DNA of 55,192 bases from Prochlorococcus sp. AG-402-A08 (GCA_003279585.1 QCHH01000009.1:1-55192); one strand, 5' to 3'; counted from the first letter of the stretch, positions 1 to 9,920 are shown. The notes: a model not told the origin generated them from the letters alone. Program-made: numbers and translations.

Positions 1-1187
1 GACAAGAAACTCATTTAGAACTTATTGCAAGTGAAAATTTCGCCTCAAAGGCAGTAATGGAAGCACAGGGATCAGTCCTAACAAATAAATATGCCGAAGG
101 TCTCCCCAATAAACGATATTACGGGGGATGTGAATATATCGATGGAATTGAGCAATTAGCAATAGAGAGAGCAAAAAACCTGTTTGGTGCCAACTGGGCA
201 AATGTCCAACCACACAGCGGAGCACAAGCTAACTTTGCGGTTTTCCTAAGCCTTCTCCAGCCTGGTGAAACAATCATGGGAATGGACCTATCGCATGGAG
301 GTCACCTCACACATGGTTCACCTGTAAATGTCAGTGGCAAATGGTTTAAGACATGCCACTACGAAGTTGATAAAACGACCGAAATACTCGATATGGATGC
401 AATAAGAAAAAAAGCAATTGAAAATCAACCAAAACTAATTATTTGTGGATTCTCTGCGTATCCAAGAAAAATTGACTTCCAGGCTTTTAGATCAATAGCT
501 GATGAAGTAAAGGCTTATTTATTAGCTGATATTGCTCACATTGCTGGTTTAGTGGCCAGTGGTCTTCACCCAAGTCCAATCCCATATTGTGATGTAGTCA
601 CAACCACCACTCACAAAACTCTCAGAGGTCCAAGGGGAGGACTAATTCTCTCAAATAATGAAGAGCTTGGCAAAAAGATCGACAAGGCAGTATTCCCTGG
701 CACCCAAGGAGGTCCTTTAGAACATGTAATAGCAGCCAAGGCTGTGGCTTTCAAAGAAGCTTCTGGATCCGAATTCAGGCTCTATAGCCAAAGAGTAATT
801 TCAAATGCACAAGTTCTTTCCAATCAACTTCAAAAAAGAGGTATTTCGGTTGTAAGCAAAGGGACTGATAATCATATTGTTCTTCTTGACCTTAGAAGTA
901 TTGGCATGACAGGTAAAGTTGCTGATCAGTTAGTTAGTGATATCAAAATAACCGCAAACAAAAATACTGTACCTTTTGATCCCGAATCCCCATTTGTTAC
1001 AAGTGGGCTAAGGCTCGGTTCAGCAGCTCTTACAACTAGGGGATTTGATGAACAAGCCTTTGAGGATGTTGGAAATATCATTGCAGATAGACTGCTTAAC
1101 CCTAACGATGAAGATATAAAAGAAAAATCAATCAAAAAAGTTTCTGAACTTTGCAATAAGTTTCCTTTATATAGTGAAAACATTTAA
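1..1187 (+). CDS. glyA: Serine hydroxymethyltransferase, 5' end outside window
   Basis: This PLP enzyme of cytosolic one-carbon metabolism interconverts serine plus tetrahydrofolate with glycine plus 5,10-methylene-THF. The frame is already open at base 3 and the first visible residues ([13 protein letters not shown]) are the conserved early part of the family, so about 30 residues lie left of the window. The PLP lysine is seen in the [14 protein letters not shown] motif, with the Lys codon at 615-617. The C-terminus is complete. The stop overlaps the GTG start of cinA by 14 bases, which suggests co-transcription. The methylene-THF it makes is also the carbon donor for ThyX, encoded further right. 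Confidence 0.97.
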   Translation, partial: QETHLELIASENFASKAVMEAQGSVLTNKYAEGLPNKRYYGGCEYIDGIEQLAIERAKNLFGANWANVQPHSGAQANFAVFLSLLQPGETIMGMDLSHGGHLTHGSPVNVSGKWFKTCHYEVDKTTEILDMDAIRKKAIENQPKLIICGFSAYPRKIDFQAFRSIADEVKAYLLADIAHIAGLVASGLHPSPIPYCDVVTTTTHKTLRGPRGGLILSNNEELGKKIDKAVFPGTQGGPLEHVIAAKAVAFKEASGSEFRLYSQRVISNAQVLSNQLQKRGISVVSKGTDNHIVLLDLRSIGMTGKVADQLVSDIKITANKNTVPFDPESPFVTSGLRLGSAALTTRGFDEQAFEDVGNIIADRLLNPNDEDIKEKSIKKVSELCNKFPLYSENI

Positions 1188-2466
1188 AGAAATTAATATT
1201 AATAATAACAATCAAATAGGAGCAGAGATTTTATGCATTGGAAGTGAAATACTTCTAGGAAATATTGTTAATACTAATTCTCAATGGATAGCAGAGCAAT
1301 TAGCAATTTTAGGTATTCCGCATTTTAGACAAACAGTGGTTGGAGACAACCCTGAAAGATTAAAAGAAGCAATACTTGAGGCGGCTAAACGATCTAAAGT
1401 TCTAATAACTACTGGTGGTCTAGGGCCAACACCAGACGATATAACAACGAAGATAATTGCTGATACTTTCAACACACCAATGGAACAAAGAAATGATATT
1501 TTGATTGACCTTAGAAATAAATTAAAAAATAATGATAGTAAATTATCTGAAAGTCAAAAGAAGCAATCTTTAGTCCCGAAGGGGGCTAAAATTATAAATA
1601 ATCATTCGGGGACAGCGCCAGGTATTATATGGACTCCAAAGGATAATTTTACAATACTTACTTTCCCAGGAGTTCCAAGTGAATTAAAAGAAATGTGGAC
1701 TAAAGAAGCTGCGAAATGGTTCATTAATAATAATTTCTCAGACAAAGTTATCTCTAGTAAAGTTTTACATTTTGCGGGTATAAATGAATCATTACTAGCA
1801 GATAAAATCCCAAATTTACTTCAATTAAAAAACCCTACTGTTGCAACTTATGCAAGCGCTGGAGAAGTCAAGTTAAGAATAACTGCCAAAGGAGATAATT
1901 TAGAAGAAACTAATAGATTAATAAAACCTATTGAAAAAGAATTAATTCAAATCACTGGATTAAAATGCTTTGGTAAAGATAATGAAACTCTTGAAGAAAT
2001 AGTATTTAAATTATTACTGAAAAGAAAAGAAACAATTGCTGTTGCAGAATCATGCACTGGAGGTGGAATAGGCTCTAAACTTACCAAAATATCGGGGTCT
2101 TCAAAAATTTTCCATGGAGGGATCATCGCTTACAACAATTCAATCAAGCAAAGAATATTAGGTGTGCCTGAGAAAATAATTAATACCTATGGTGCCGTCT
2201 CCAAGCCAGTAGTTGAAGCAATGGCGAAAGGTGTCCAAAAAAAGTTCAAAGTTGACTGGGCTATATCTGTCAGTGGAATTGCAGGACCGACTGGAGGAAG
2301 CAAGTTAAAACCAGTTGGTCTAGTCAATTTTTGTATTAAGGGTCCCAAAAGCCTTATTTCATGGGAGGAAAGATTTGGATCTAATAAGACAAGAGAAGAT
2401 ATTCAAAAATTAAGCGTTTTTAATGCTCTTGATAGATTACGTTTATCTATAATTATGGAAAGCTAA
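1174..2466 (+). CDS. cinA: CinA-family nicotinamide-nucleotide amidase
   Basis: A 430-residue protein with the full two-domain CinA layout. The N-terminal MoCF/molybdopterin-binding-like domain (about residues 15-180) carries the GGLGPTPDD motif. The C-terminal PncC-type deamidase domain (about 270-425) carries AESCTGG and SGIAGPTGG. The family deamidates nicotinamide mononucleotide in NAD recycling, and some members act on ADP-ribose. The start is a GTG inside the end of glyA. The family core begins near residue 17 ([13 protein letters not shown]), so the first 15 Asn/Lys-rich residues could be a misassigned start, although no obvious alternative is visible. Confidence 0.95.
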   Translation: MKTFKEININNNNQIGAEILCIGSEILLGNIVNTNSQWIAEQLAILGIPHFRQTVVGDNPERLKEAILEAAKRSKVLITTGGLGPTPDDITTKIIADTFNTPMEQRNDILIDLRNKLKNNDSKLSESQKKQSLVPKGAKIINNHSGTAPGIIWTPKDNFTILTFPGVPSELKEMWTKEAAKWFINNNFSDKVISSKVLHFAGINESLLADKIPNLLQLKNPTVATYASAGEVKLRITAKGDNLEETNRLIKPIEKELIQITGLKCFGKDNETLEEIVFKLLLKRKETIAVAESCTGGGIGSKLTKISGSSKIFHGGIIAYNNSIKQRILGVPEKIINTYGAVSKPVVEAMAKGVQKKFKVDWAISVSGIAGPTGGSKLKPVGLVNFCIKGPKSLISWEERFGSNKTREDIQKLSVFNALDRLRLSIIMES

Positions 2467-2489
2467 GTCCTAATTATTGGATTTTAAAT

Positions 2490-3899
2490 TTGAGTTCTGG
2501 AACCCTCTACGACAAAGTTTGGAACTTCCATCAGGTAAAAGAACTACCTGGGGGATCAACGCAACTTTTTGTTGGTCTTCATTTGATTCATGAAGTTACC
2601 AGTCCACAAGCTTTTTCAGCTCTTAATGAAAAAAATCTTGAAGTCAAATTCCCTAATCTAACAGTTGCAACAGTTGATCATATTGTCCCAACGTTAAATC
2701 AGCAACGTCCTTTCAATGATCCTCTTGCAGAGGAAATGCTTTCTACATTAGAAAGAAACTGCAAATCTCATGGAATAAAATTTCACGGAATTGGAAGCAA
2801 TTCTCAAGGCGTAGTTCATGTCATGGCTCCAGAATTAGGATTGACCCAACCTGGGATGACGGTGGCTTGCGGAGATTCACATACCTCAACCCATGGAGCA
2901 TTTGGAGCAATTGCATTCGGCATTGGAACAAGTCAAGTTAGAGATGTTTTAGCCAGTCAAAGCCTGGCGATGAAAAAACTAAAAGTCAGAAGAATATGGA
3001 TAGATGGTTCATTGCAAAAGGGAGTTTATACCAAAGACCTTATTCTTCATATCATTCGGTTACTTGGAGTAAAAGGAGGGGTCGGATTTGCCTATGAATT
3101 TGCTGGGCCTGCAATAGAAAGACTTTCAATGGAAGGCAGAATGACAATATGCAATATGGCTATTGAAGGAGGTGCCAGATGTGGATATATCAATCCAGAT
3201 GAAACCACTTTTGAATATCTTAAAGGGAGGGAATTTTCTCCTAAAGGTCAAGAATGGGATAAAGCTCTTAATTGGTGGAAAAGTTTAGTGAGCGATTCAG
3301 AAGCTAAATTTGATGATGAGATTCAATTAGATGGATCATCCATAGAGCCCACAGTTACTTGGGGTATTACTCCTGGTCAAGGTATATCAATCAAAGAAAA
3401 AATTCCAAATCCTGAGATACTGCCAAAAAATGAGCAACAAATAGCTAAAGATGCATGCAAATATATGAATTTAGAACCTGACCAACCCATAGAAGGAACA
3501 CCCATTGATGTTTGTTTTATAGGTAGCTGTACAAATGGAAGATTAAGTGATCTCCAGGAGGCATCTAAAGTTGTTAAGGGTCATAGAGTTGCTACTGGAA
3601 TTCGAGCATTTGTTGTACCTGGCTCTCAAAAGGTCGCTAAGGAAGCCAAGCGAAAAGGGATTGATAAGATATTCCTTACTGCAGGATTTGAATGGCGAGA
3701 GCCAGGTTGCTCAATGTGCCTAGCAATGAATCCAGACAAATTAGAAGGAAGACAAATCAGCGCTAGCTCAAGTAATAGAAATTTTAAAGGCAGGCAAGGG
3801 TCTGCTAATGGAAGAACCTTATTGATGAGTCCAGCCATGGTGGCTGCAGCTGCAATAAATGGGAAGGTTACGGATGTAAGAAAATTACTCCAAGAGTAA
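2490..3899 (+). CDS. leuC: 3-isopropylmalate dehydratase large subunit
   Basis: LeuC is the aconitase-like subunit that holds the [4Fe-4S] cluster and, with LeuD, isomerises 2- to 3-isopropylmalate in leucine synthesis. At 469 residues it has the usual length. Cluster ligands are visible as GSCTNGR and PGCSMC, and the [11 protein letters not shown] motif is intact. The first codon is TTG. This start is supported because [11 protein letters not shown] is how the family begins and no ATG lies nearby. It starts 23 bases after cinA and is followed 22 bases later by leuD, which indicates one operon. Confidence 0.97.
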   Translation: MSSGTLYDKVWNFHQVKELPGGSTQLFVGLHLIHEVTSPQAFSALNEKNLEVKFPNLTVATVDHIVPTLNQQRPFNDPLAEEMLSTLERNCKSHGIKFHGIGSNSQGVVHVMAPELGLTQPGMTVACGDSHTSTHGAFGAIAFGIGTSQVRDVLASQSLAMKKLKVRRIWIDGSLQKGVYTKDLILHIIRLLGVKGGVGFAYEFAGPAIERLSMEGRMTICNMAIEGGARCGYINPDETTFEYLKGREFSPKGQEWDKALNWWKSLVSDSEAKFDDEIQLDGSSIEPTVTWGITPGQGISIKEKIPNPEILPKNEQQIAKDACKYMNLEPDQPIEGTPIDVCFIGSCTNGRLSDLQEASKVVKGHRVATGIRAFVVPGSQKVAKEAKRKGIDKIFLTAGFEWREPGCSMCLAMNPDKLEGRQISASSSNRNFKGRQGSANGRTLLMSPAMVAAAAINGKVTDVRKLLQE

Positions 3900-3921
3900 A
3901 ACTACAACAATTTGTTTATCG

Positions 3922-4533
3922 ATGAAAAAGGAATTCCCAAAAGGTGAAATCAACGTAATAAGGGGGCGCAGCTTGGTAATAAAAGGTGATGATATTGATA
4001 CTGACAGAATTATTCCTGCAAGATTTCTCAAATGTGTAAGTTTTTCAGCTTTAGGAGAGCAAGTCTTTGCAGATGACAGGAAAGAGCTAGCAGGGAGTCA
4101 TCCTTTTGATCTCGAGCAGAATAAAGGAGCAAATATTCTTGTTGTTAATGATAATTTTGGCTGTGGTTCAAGTCGTGAGCATGCACCACAAGCTCTTATG
4201 AGATGGGGGATAAGATTAATTATAGGAGAAAGCTTTGCTGAAATTTTCTTTGGGAATTGCCTTGCTCTTGGCATTCCTTGTATGACTGCTACTAAGCAAG
4301 AAGTATCTAAATTACAAAATCTAGTGAATCAGAACCCCAATCAGATTTGGGATTTTAATCTTCAGGATCTTTCAATTTATAATCAAAAAGAAAGTTTTAA
4401 ACTAAATATTGAAAAAGGAGCCTATGAAATGCTTTATTCAGGAAAATGGGATGCGACTTCTCAACTATTAGATGCAGAGGAAAGAATCAATAATACAGTT
4501 AAAAATTTACCTTATCTAAATAATTTCACATAA
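3922..4533 (+). CDS. leuD: 3-isopropylmalate dehydratase small subunit
   Basis: LeuD is the swivel-domain partner of LeuC, 203 residues long, which is normal for the bacterial form. Visible family features are DDIDTDRIIPARFLK near the N-terminus and the substrate-binding stretch NFGCGSSREHAP near residue 80. The ATG start lies 22 bases after the leuC stop, so the two subunits are probably translated from one message in equal amounts. The stop lies five bases from the stop of the convergent DUF3769 gene, and no terminator hairpin fits between them. Confidence 0.97.
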   Translation: MKKEFPKGEINVIRGRSLVIKGDDIDTDRIIPARFLKCVSFSALGEQVFADDRKELAGSHPFDLEQNKGANILVVNDNFGCGSSREHAPQALMRWGIRLIIGESFAEIFFGNCLALGIPCMTATKQEVSKLQNLVNQNPNQIWDFNLQDLSIYNQKESFKLNIEKGAYEMLYSGKWDATSQLLDAEERINNTVKNLPYLNNFT

Positions 4534-4538
4534 GAAAT

Positions 4539-6548
4539 CTAAAATACTGCTTTTATTTTATTACCAAATTTAAATCCATTTATACGAAAATATAATCCTC
4601 CTGCTTCATTATTAGGATGATAGTAAACCCCACATTCGTATGCTCTCTTATGCCATAAAAGACCTAGCTTTGTATCATAATATTCTCCATAATTTTTTGA
4701 GCTATTATCAATATTTAAATTAGACACAACATCAAACATTAAAGGTCCATATATTTGTTGCATTAAACTTATATTTAGTGTTTTCAAATCAATTGCATTA
4801 TCAAACTTAAATGGACTATTTCCAAACTTAATTTTAATGCCTGGCATAACCGAAAATTTTGTATAATCAAAGAAATTTCTTCTTAAATTTCCTAACCTAA
4901 TTTCAGGACCAAGGCTCAGCTTTAGAAAACCTTGATCACTAGAATTTAGATAATTAAAGTAGGCTGAATCAATATTAGTCCTGAAGACTAGCTCAGGATT
5001 AATTAAAACAGGAGATAAAGAAGTCAATTTAGATTGATGAATATTTTTTGAATTACTCTCCCATATTGGGTATTCACTATCTAAAGAAGCAAATATACTA
5101 GACCGCCAAAGACTAATAATATCAGTATTTTCAAACTTTTCTGCTTCATATTTTGCTGTTCCTATTCGAATATTTAAATTATTTTTCACTTTTCCAGTTG
5201 TAAAAAAATTCGTCTTTTCAATAAAGCCACCAAATGCAGATTTAATCTCAGTCTCACCAATTGTTCCATTCCAAGCTCTAGATCTATATGTAGTAAAAAT
5301 GTTTAAACTTGAGTCTTCTAGAATAGGCATTCTAAAATACTTTTTAAAAGTATTTGATTGCCTCAGTCCACTAAAAAATCTAGATGTATTTAATGTACTT
5401 AAATCATTTACGCTATCGAATCTCCAGTTATCATTACCTGCATTAAGTTTTAAATTTAATCCAAATAGATCAGATAAATTAGTATTTTTATCTTTACTAT
5501 TTTTATAACTATTAGTTTTACCTATAATAGCTCTATTAATCAAAAATTGGGGTTGAAAGTCAAGCTTTATATTTTCATTAATAGTTGCTGTATTACTTCT
5601 TCTTATCAAGACTAATCCATCACGATCTTTACCATCTAATATGAACTCAAGTTTACTTTTCTTTTTCTTCTTTCCTCCAAATACTCTTTTACCTAAAAAA
5701 ATCTTAGTTCTATTCTCAAGAATTAAATTGGTTTTAGAACTAGTAATAAGTAATTTACCATCATCATCTTCTTCTGCGAAAACATCTATTCCCTCAAAAG
5801 ATATTTGATGAGGATCAAAAGGATCATTAGTAAAAATAATTCTATTAGATTTCCATCCATTCTCCTCAATTATTATTGAGTTAGATTTAAATCTCCAGTT
5901 ATTAATTGAACCTCTCGATTTATTAGATCTCGTGATTTTATTGTCTTTTAAATTAATATTTCCAAAAGCAAATTCTATTCCATCATCATAAGTATTTATT
6001 TCCTGATTATTAGTTCTTTTTTGATCTTCAGTCTTATTTGAATTAGTATCAATTTTTAAATCATTAAATACATTTTCAACACCTAAAATACCATATGCAT
6101 CTTTAATAAATCCTTCTTTCTTTAATACATTAAATTTAAATTCTTTAGCTCTAAAATATTGCCCTCCCTTTCTGAATCTAATATTACCCTCAGCAGATAA
6201 AATACCAGTTGATTTATCATAACTTAACAAGTCGGATCTTAAGACTCCGTCATTTATTAGTGCCTTAACATTCCCCTCAGCTATATAAATATTTTGATCG
6301 TAATCATATTGCTTATCAGCAAATATTTTAAGAGTTAAAAATATTTCTTCCTCTTGTTTAGATTTTTGTAAAGGTGCCCTTTTATGATTTTCAGATAAAT
6401 TTCCGACAGAAAAATTGTAGTGTTTATTTTTTAATGTTTTTTTAATAATATTCTCTTTTCCTGCAGAAGTTTCAAATAAAGACAGGAAAAAACCAAACCC
6501 TAGGAGTCCAAGGTTTAAAGCCAATAGATATTTTTTCTTCGCCGCCAA
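4539..6548 (-). CDS. DUF3769 / OstA-LptD-like outer-membrane protein
   Basis: A 669-residue protein with a positively charged N-terminus and a hydrophobic segment (LLALNLGLLGFGFFLSLF) that reads as a signal peptide or anchor. Residues about 70-165 show the repeating LptA/OstA-like pattern (YIAEGNVKALINDG, LSAEGNIRFRKG, YFRAKEFKFN). The second half is rich in alternating polar and aromatic segments, as in a beta-barrel. This is the layout of the cyanobacterial DUF3769 family, regarded as LptD/OstA-like, so a role in lipopolysaccharide export to the outer membrane is inferred. The start is TTG (MAAKKKY). The AT-rich middle (about 170-300) is poorly conserved low-complexity sequence. Confidence 0.8.
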   Translation of the reverse strand: MAAKKKYLLALNLGLLGFGFFLSLFETSAGKENIIKKTLKNKHYNFSVGNLSENHKRAPLQKSKQEEEIFLTLKIFADKQYDYDQNIYIAEGNVKALINDGVLRSDLLSYDKSTGILSAEGNIRFRKGGQYFRAKEFKFNVLKKEGFIKDAYGILGVENVFNDLKIDTNSNKTEDQKRTNNQEINTYDDGIEFAFGNINLKDNKITRSNKSRGSINNWRFKSNSIIIEENGWKSNRIIFTNDPFDPHQISFEGIDVFAEEDDDGKLLITSSKTNLILENRTKIFLGKRVFGGKKKKKSKLEFILDGKDRDGLVLIRRSNTATINENIKLDFQPQFLINRAIIGKTNSYKNSKDKNTNLSDLFGLNLKLNAGNDNWRFDSVNDLSTLNTSRFFSGLRQSNTFKKYFRMPILEDSSLNIFTTYRSRAWNGTIGETEIKSAFGGFIEKTNFFTTGKVKNNLNIRIGTAKYEAEKFENTDIISLWRSSIFASLDSEYPIWESNSKNIHQSKLTSLSPVLINPELVFRTNIDSAYFNYLNSSDQGFLKLSLGPEIRLGNLRRNFFDYTKFSVMPGIKIKFGNSPFKFDNAIDLKTLNISLMQQIYGPLMFDVVSNLNIDNSSKNYGEYYDTKLGLLWHKRAYECGVYYHPNNEAGGLYFRINGFKFGNKIKAVF

Positions 6549-6628
6549 ATGAGTTAAGCCGACGAAAAGATAATACCTAATAAAGCAATTACAGGAGCTT
6601 TTTTAGTCCAGTAATTAGCGTGTCATTT

Positions 6629-6757
6629 TTAGTCCTGAGGACTTTCCAAATCCTTTCTATTAGGTGTCCTTGTTGGATCACTGGCCAAGAAACCAAATAA
6701 AAAGATCCCGACAAAGAAAAAGACGACCGTATAGACGGAAATCTTGAGGGCAAGCAT
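6629..6757 (-). CDS. psbI: Photosystem II reaction centre protein I
   Basis: A 42-residue single-span thylakoid protein. It reads [12 protein letters not shown], then a hydrophobic helix, then [16 protein letters not shown], which is the diagnostic PsbI pattern (family core SSDPTRNPGRKD). PsbI binds next to D1 and helps assemble and stabilise the PSII reaction centre. The ATG is at 6757 and the TAA at 6629. The tail of about four residues (SPQD) is longer than in plant PsbI. It lies 80 bases upstream of the DUF3769 gene on the same strand, and psbH lies divergently about 370 bases away. Confidence 0.93.
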   Translation of the reverse strand: MLALKISVYTVVFFFVGIFLFGFLASDPTRTPNRKDLESPQD

Positions 6758-7127
6758 GAATCTTAATCAACTAAATAGAGACTAAACCTATCCTATGAAG
6801 TCAATAACTCCAATGAAAAAACCAAAGGTGTTACAGACTTTTGGAAATGGAAAGAATTTTTTTCGCTTGGAAAAGCCCAAAAAGCCCATAAAAGCAAGGA
6901 AAATAAATAAAAAGCTCAATTTTTTTACTAATACGAATTCCTAAAATCCTTATTTTTTTTTGTTTTTTTGTAATTTTTCTCGTTTTCCTGCTTATTTAGG
7001 GCCAGATCTATCAAATTTTCGTATTTTTTTGGTTCATTCCATCACAACTTTCAACAGTCTCTTCTTCTTTTGGACAAGTTCTCATACAATATCTTGACTC
7101 ATACAAATCTGAGCTAAGAGAAACGAC
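6758..7127. other. 370-base gap between divergent psbI and psbH
   Basis: This stretch holds the promoters for psbI (leftward) and psbH (rightward). It is extremely A/T-rich, with long T runs around 6950-6985. I looked here for psbN, which usually sits beside psbH, and found no frame encoding its YTAFGPPS-type signature. A 49-codon lysine-rich frame at 6795-6944 and its phenylalanine-rich mirror on the other strand look like composition artefacts. No terminator or known RNA was recognised. Confidence 0.5.
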
Positions 7128-7325
7128 ATGGGACAAAAAACAGCACTTGGATCTTTGCTGAAATCCATTGGCAATTCTGGACAAGGAAAAGTTGTTCCAG
7201 GTTGGGGAGCAGTACCAGTAATGGCCTTTATAGGAGTTTTACTACTGGTTTTTCTAGTGATCATGCTTCAAATTTATAACCAATCACTTCTTCTACAAGG
7301 TTTTTCCGTCGACTGGAATGGCTGA
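7128..7325 (+). CDS. psbH: Photosystem II phosphoprotein H
   Basis: A 65-residue thylakoid protein with one membrane span. The soluble N-terminus ([21 protein letters not shown]) leads into [13 protein letters not shown], the family signature. The helix then runs to about residue 50, and the tail is [16 protein letters not shown]. PsbH is needed for QA-QB electron transfer, bicarbonate binding and PSII repair. The ATG start gives the expected family N-terminus. tatA follows 33 bases downstream on the same strand. Confidence 0.97.
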   Translation: MGQKTALGSLLKSIGNSGQGKVVPGWGAVPVMAFIGVLLLVFLVIMLQIYNQSLLLQGFSVDWNG

Positions 7326-7358
7326 ATTGATTAAATTCTGAGAAGTTGAGCTTAGCCC

Positions 7359-7577
7359 ATGAATATTTTTGGGGTTGGTTTACCCGAAATAGCTGTTATT
7401 GCTGGATTGGCACTAGTTATTTTTGGTCCAAAACGTCTTCCGGAACTTGGGCGAACTATTGGGAAAACACTCAAGGGGCTTCAAAGCGCCTCTACAGAGT
7501 TTGAGCGAGAAATAAAAAATGCTATGAATGAAGAAGAAGAATCTTCAAATGGAAACATAGTGGACAAAGAAAATTAA
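7359..7577 (+). CDS. tatA: Twin-arginine translocase subunit TatA/E family
   Basis: A 72-residue protein with the TatA plan. A short N-terminal helix (residues about 5-22, with a GLPEIAVIAGLALVIFG pattern) is followed by the FGPKRLPELGR hinge, an amphipathic helix, and an acidic tail (NEEEESS). TatA oligomers form the channel that exports folded proteins across the thylakoid and plasma membranes. It lies between psbH and pth on the same strand and is probably co-transcribed. Cyanobacteria use one TatA/B-like protein for both roles, so assignment to A rather than B is by family convention. Confidence 0.95.
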   Translation: MNIFGVGLPEIAVIAGLALVIFGPKRLPELGRTIGKTLKGLQSASTEFEREIKNAMNEEEESSNGNIVDKEN

Positions 7578-7638
7578 TTTGCCCAAAACTAATTAGATAT
7601 CTAAACATTAGAATCAACAACGATTCTGTACAATTGGT

Positions 7639-8250
7639 ATGTTGTCCAATGAATTGAAATTATTAGTTGGCTTAGGCAATCCTGGTTCTGAGTACAATAA
7701 AACTCGTCATAATGTTGGATTTATGGTTTTAGAGGAAATTGCAAGAAAAAATAATTGTAATTTTCGTGAAAGCAAAAAACTTTTTGGTAGGACTTGTGAA
7801 TATGGCATAGGTATAGAAAAAACAAGGCTTTTAATGCCTAATACATTCATGAATGACAGTGGAAAATCAGTTCGATCAGCTAAGGATTGGTTTAATTTTG
7901 AAAATCATCAATTAATTGTCCTTGTTGATGACATGGATCTACCTCTGGGGAAAATAAGAGTACGCTCTAAAGGGAGCTCAGGAGGTCATAATGGATTAAA
8001 AAGCATTATTAAGCATCTTGGTACAGCTGAGTTTAAGCGATTAAAGATTGGGATAGGCCCGCCAAGTGTCGATCAAAAAGAGAGAAAATCTAAAACCGTT
8101 TCTCACGTTTTAGGAAGATTTTCAAAAGAAGAATTTAAAATATTAAATTTCATCATTGAGGAAATAATTATTTGTATTGAATCAATCACATCTAATAATT
8201 GGGAAAAAGTAACTACTCGACTCAATTCCTACAAGCCTGAAAATAAATAA
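7639..8250 (+). CDS. pth: Peptidyl-tRNA hydrolase
   Basis: This cytosolic enzyme frees tRNA from prematurely released peptidyl-tRNA. The 203 residues match family length. Visible motifs are LLVGLGNPGSEYNKTRHNVGF at the N-terminus (catalytic His in TRHN), PNTFMNDSG, and LVDDMDLPLGKIR followed by GSSGGHNGLKSI. The ATG gives a short leader, MLSNELK, before the conserved core. The C-terminal 20 residues are divergent. The DUF3146 gene follows directly, so translation of the two may be coupled. Confidence 0.97.
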   Translation: MLSNELKLLVGLGNPGSEYNKTRHNVGFMVLEEIARKNNCNFRESKKLFGRTCEYGIGIEKTRLLMPNTFMNDSGKSVRSAKDWFNFENHQLIVLVDDMDLPLGKIRVRSKGSSGGHNGLKSIIKHLGTAEFKRLKIGIGPPSVDQKERKSKTVSHVLGRFSKEEFKILNFIIEEIIICIESITSNNWEKVTTRLNSYKPENK

Positions 8251-8260
8251 CTTGAGAAAA

Positions 8261-8518
8261 ATGTATAACAAGCCATCAACTACTGCATATCTTCAAATTC
8301 ATAAGCAATGCTTTAATCAAAAAAAAGTTGAGGGTGTTGTCCGTGCAGGAAATTTTGAATGGAATTTTACTTGGGCTTTTAAACAGGGAGAACTTTTTGT
8401 CGAACCTCCACTAGGTAGAGCTCTCATCAAAGATGCATTAGAGCGATATTTAGTCAAAGCTGATTATAAACTTGAGTCTGGTGGAAATTACATGTTTACA
8501 GTTAGGGCCAAATTTTAA
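8261..8518 (+). CDS. DUF3146 family protein
   Basis: A small protein (85 residues from this ATG, or 88 from a TTG at 8252) resembling the cyanobacterial DUF3146 family: TTAYLQIHKQ, then EGVVRAGNFEWNFTWAFKQGELFVEPPLGRAL, and a C-terminal TVRAKF. Its function is unknown. There are no membrane spans, signal peptide or catalytic motif. It starts within ten bases of the pth stop. Its last 17 bases overlap the tail of the convergent resolvase-like gene, so the two messages are complementary at their 3' ends. Confidence 0.8.
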   Translation: MYNKPSTTAYLQIHKQCFNQKKVEGVVRAGNFEWNFTWAFKQGELFVEPPLGRALIKDALERYLVKADYKLESGGNYMFTVRAKF

Positions 8519-8939
8519 GATCTACTTTATCTGGCCAAATCAATTTATGATTTATAAAATTTTCCAATAAAATTAACGCAACAACCGCATCAAGATTTTC
8601 AGGAGGAAAAAGAAGTTCCCTGGGAAGCCAACGAATAAAATAATTGGGAGGCCAAATTTCCCAATATCTAAATCTTGCTAATAAAGTTGAGCCTCTTTCA
8701 TTAACATAATTTATATTTAAAAAATTTTTTCGTTTTAATTGATTAGCTACATACTTACAATTAGTTCCATCGCCAATTATTATCTTACTAATCTTACAAT
8801 CTTTACTCCACAAAGAAACTAACTCAGAAAATTTATCCAATGAAACTATCCCTGCCTCGATAACTTTTCCTGATTGTATATCAGCCAATAATAAGCCGCA
8901 TTTTTTGCTTCCTGGATCTATAGATATAAAAATACTCAT
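8502..8939 (-). CDS. RuvX/YqgF-like RNase H-fold resolvase
   Basis: A 145-residue protein with an RNase H-like fold signature. SIDPGSKKCG near the N-terminus carries the first acidic residue, an Asn-Glu-Arg (YVNERGSTLLARFRYWE) the second, and LDAVVALILLENF the third. This matches the YqgF/RuvX pattern of DPG, DER and DAV. The family acts on pre-16S rRNA ends or Holliday junctions. The sequence between motifs is divergent (for example WEIWPPNYFIRWLPRELLFPP), as in a cyanobacteria-specific branch, so it may be a paralogue rather than true RuvX. It lies 11 bases downstream of the DUF3084 gene. Confidence 0.75.
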   Translation of the reverse strand: MSIFISIDPGSKKCGLLLADIQSGKVIEAGIVSLDKFSELVSLWSKDCKISKIIIGDGTNCKYVANQLKRKNFLNINYVNERGSTLLARFRYWEIWPPNYFIRWLPRELLFPPENLDAVVALILLENFINHKLIWPDKVDLKIWP

Positions 8940-8950
8940 TTAATTATTTT

Positions 8951-9865
8951 TTAGTATGGGTTTTTTAAAGATTGTAATTCCAAAGATATTGAGACTTTTT
9001 CAGCACTTTGACTATCATCAAGAGCCCTAGCAATAATTTGGAAATCTCCCTTTTTTTTACTTACAAGAGATTTTCCTAAGTTATTAATTTGATTAGCATT
9101 AATTTTCAACTCAGAGCTTAAAGATCCTCGTCGTCTAACCTCAGCCAATGTTGAAGCCATTAAAAGATTAATCTTTTTACTGATAGATTCTGAATCAGAA
9201 TTTGATAAAGATATCTTTTCTATGGCAATAACTTCACCTTTTTTTGTAATAAGTTTATTTAGTGTGACTTCTGGAAATGCATAAACATAATTTTCTCCTC
9301 TAAGTATATTTCCCGCTGATTTAATCCTCACGACCCAACTTCTATTATCAGCTATTTTATTTTCAAGCTTTTGAATATCATCTTTACGAACTAATAATAT
9401 TCTTCGATATTTAGATTGATTTGTTTGTACTAAGTTAAAAGCATAGAAGTTTGCTTGCTGTAATATACTTTCTATAAATTTTTTTATATCATTAGTATTA
9501 TCAAGTTTGATAGTCTTAGTTACTAAGGTTTGCCCACTACTTATTACTACATTTCCACTTCTAAAAGCATACAAATTTTTTTCTAATTTTTTTAATTCTT
9601 TTTCACTCTCTATAATCTTCTCTCGAATATCCTCTAACTGAAATAATCCAACCCTTAAATCCCTATCAAAAGCAACCATAGTTGCAAATGAAATAGCACT
9701 AATAATACTTCCAGTAAAAACAGTTATTAAAACAGCTGTACTTTTTGGTCTTAATTTAAAAATACTTAAACGCGCTTTGCCAACTCTCGTACCTAAGCGA
9801 TCTCCCAGAGTAGAAAGTATTCCACCTAGGATTAACAATAAAAGAATTTTCAGCCAGACAGTCAC
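8951..9865 (-). CDS. DUF3084 domain membrane protein
   Basis: A 304-residue protein starting at GTG. The N-terminus has a hydrophobic helix (LKILLLLILGGILSTLGDRLG), then GTRVGKARLSIFKLRPKSTAVLITVFTG, typical of cyanobacterial DUF3084, and a second span at about residues 47-65. The stretch at 75-105 is a charged coiled coil, and the remainder is a soluble domain. The function is unknown. It lies 55 bases downstream of ntcA on the same strand, so NtcA and this protein could share a transcript. Confidence 0.85.
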   Translation of the reverse strand: MTVWLKILLLLILGGILSTLGDRLGTRVGKARLSIFKLRPKSTAVLITVFTGSIISAISFATMVAFDRDLRVGLFQLEDIREKIIESEKELKKLEKNLYAFRSGNVVISSGQTLVTKTIKLDNTNDIKKFIESILQQANFYAFNLVQTNQSKYRRILLVRKDDIQKLENKIADNRSWVVRIKSAGNILRGENYVYAFPEVTLNKLITKKGEVIAIEKISLSNSDSESISKKINLLMASTLAEVRRRGSLSSELKINANQINNLGKSLVSKKKGDFQIIARALDDSQSAEKVSISLELQSLKNPY

Positions 9866-9920
9866 AGAGATAAAGAAGTGGAATTAATCAGACCTCCTAA
9901 ACCTTAGTATGCAATGGCCT

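Noticed and set aside
6795-6944. 49-codon lysine-rich frame on the plus strand between psbI and psbH
   Set aside because: It is almost entirely Lys, Asn and Phe from A/T runs, and the opposite strand gives an equally long Phe-rich frame. Neither has a ribosome-binding site or a family pattern.
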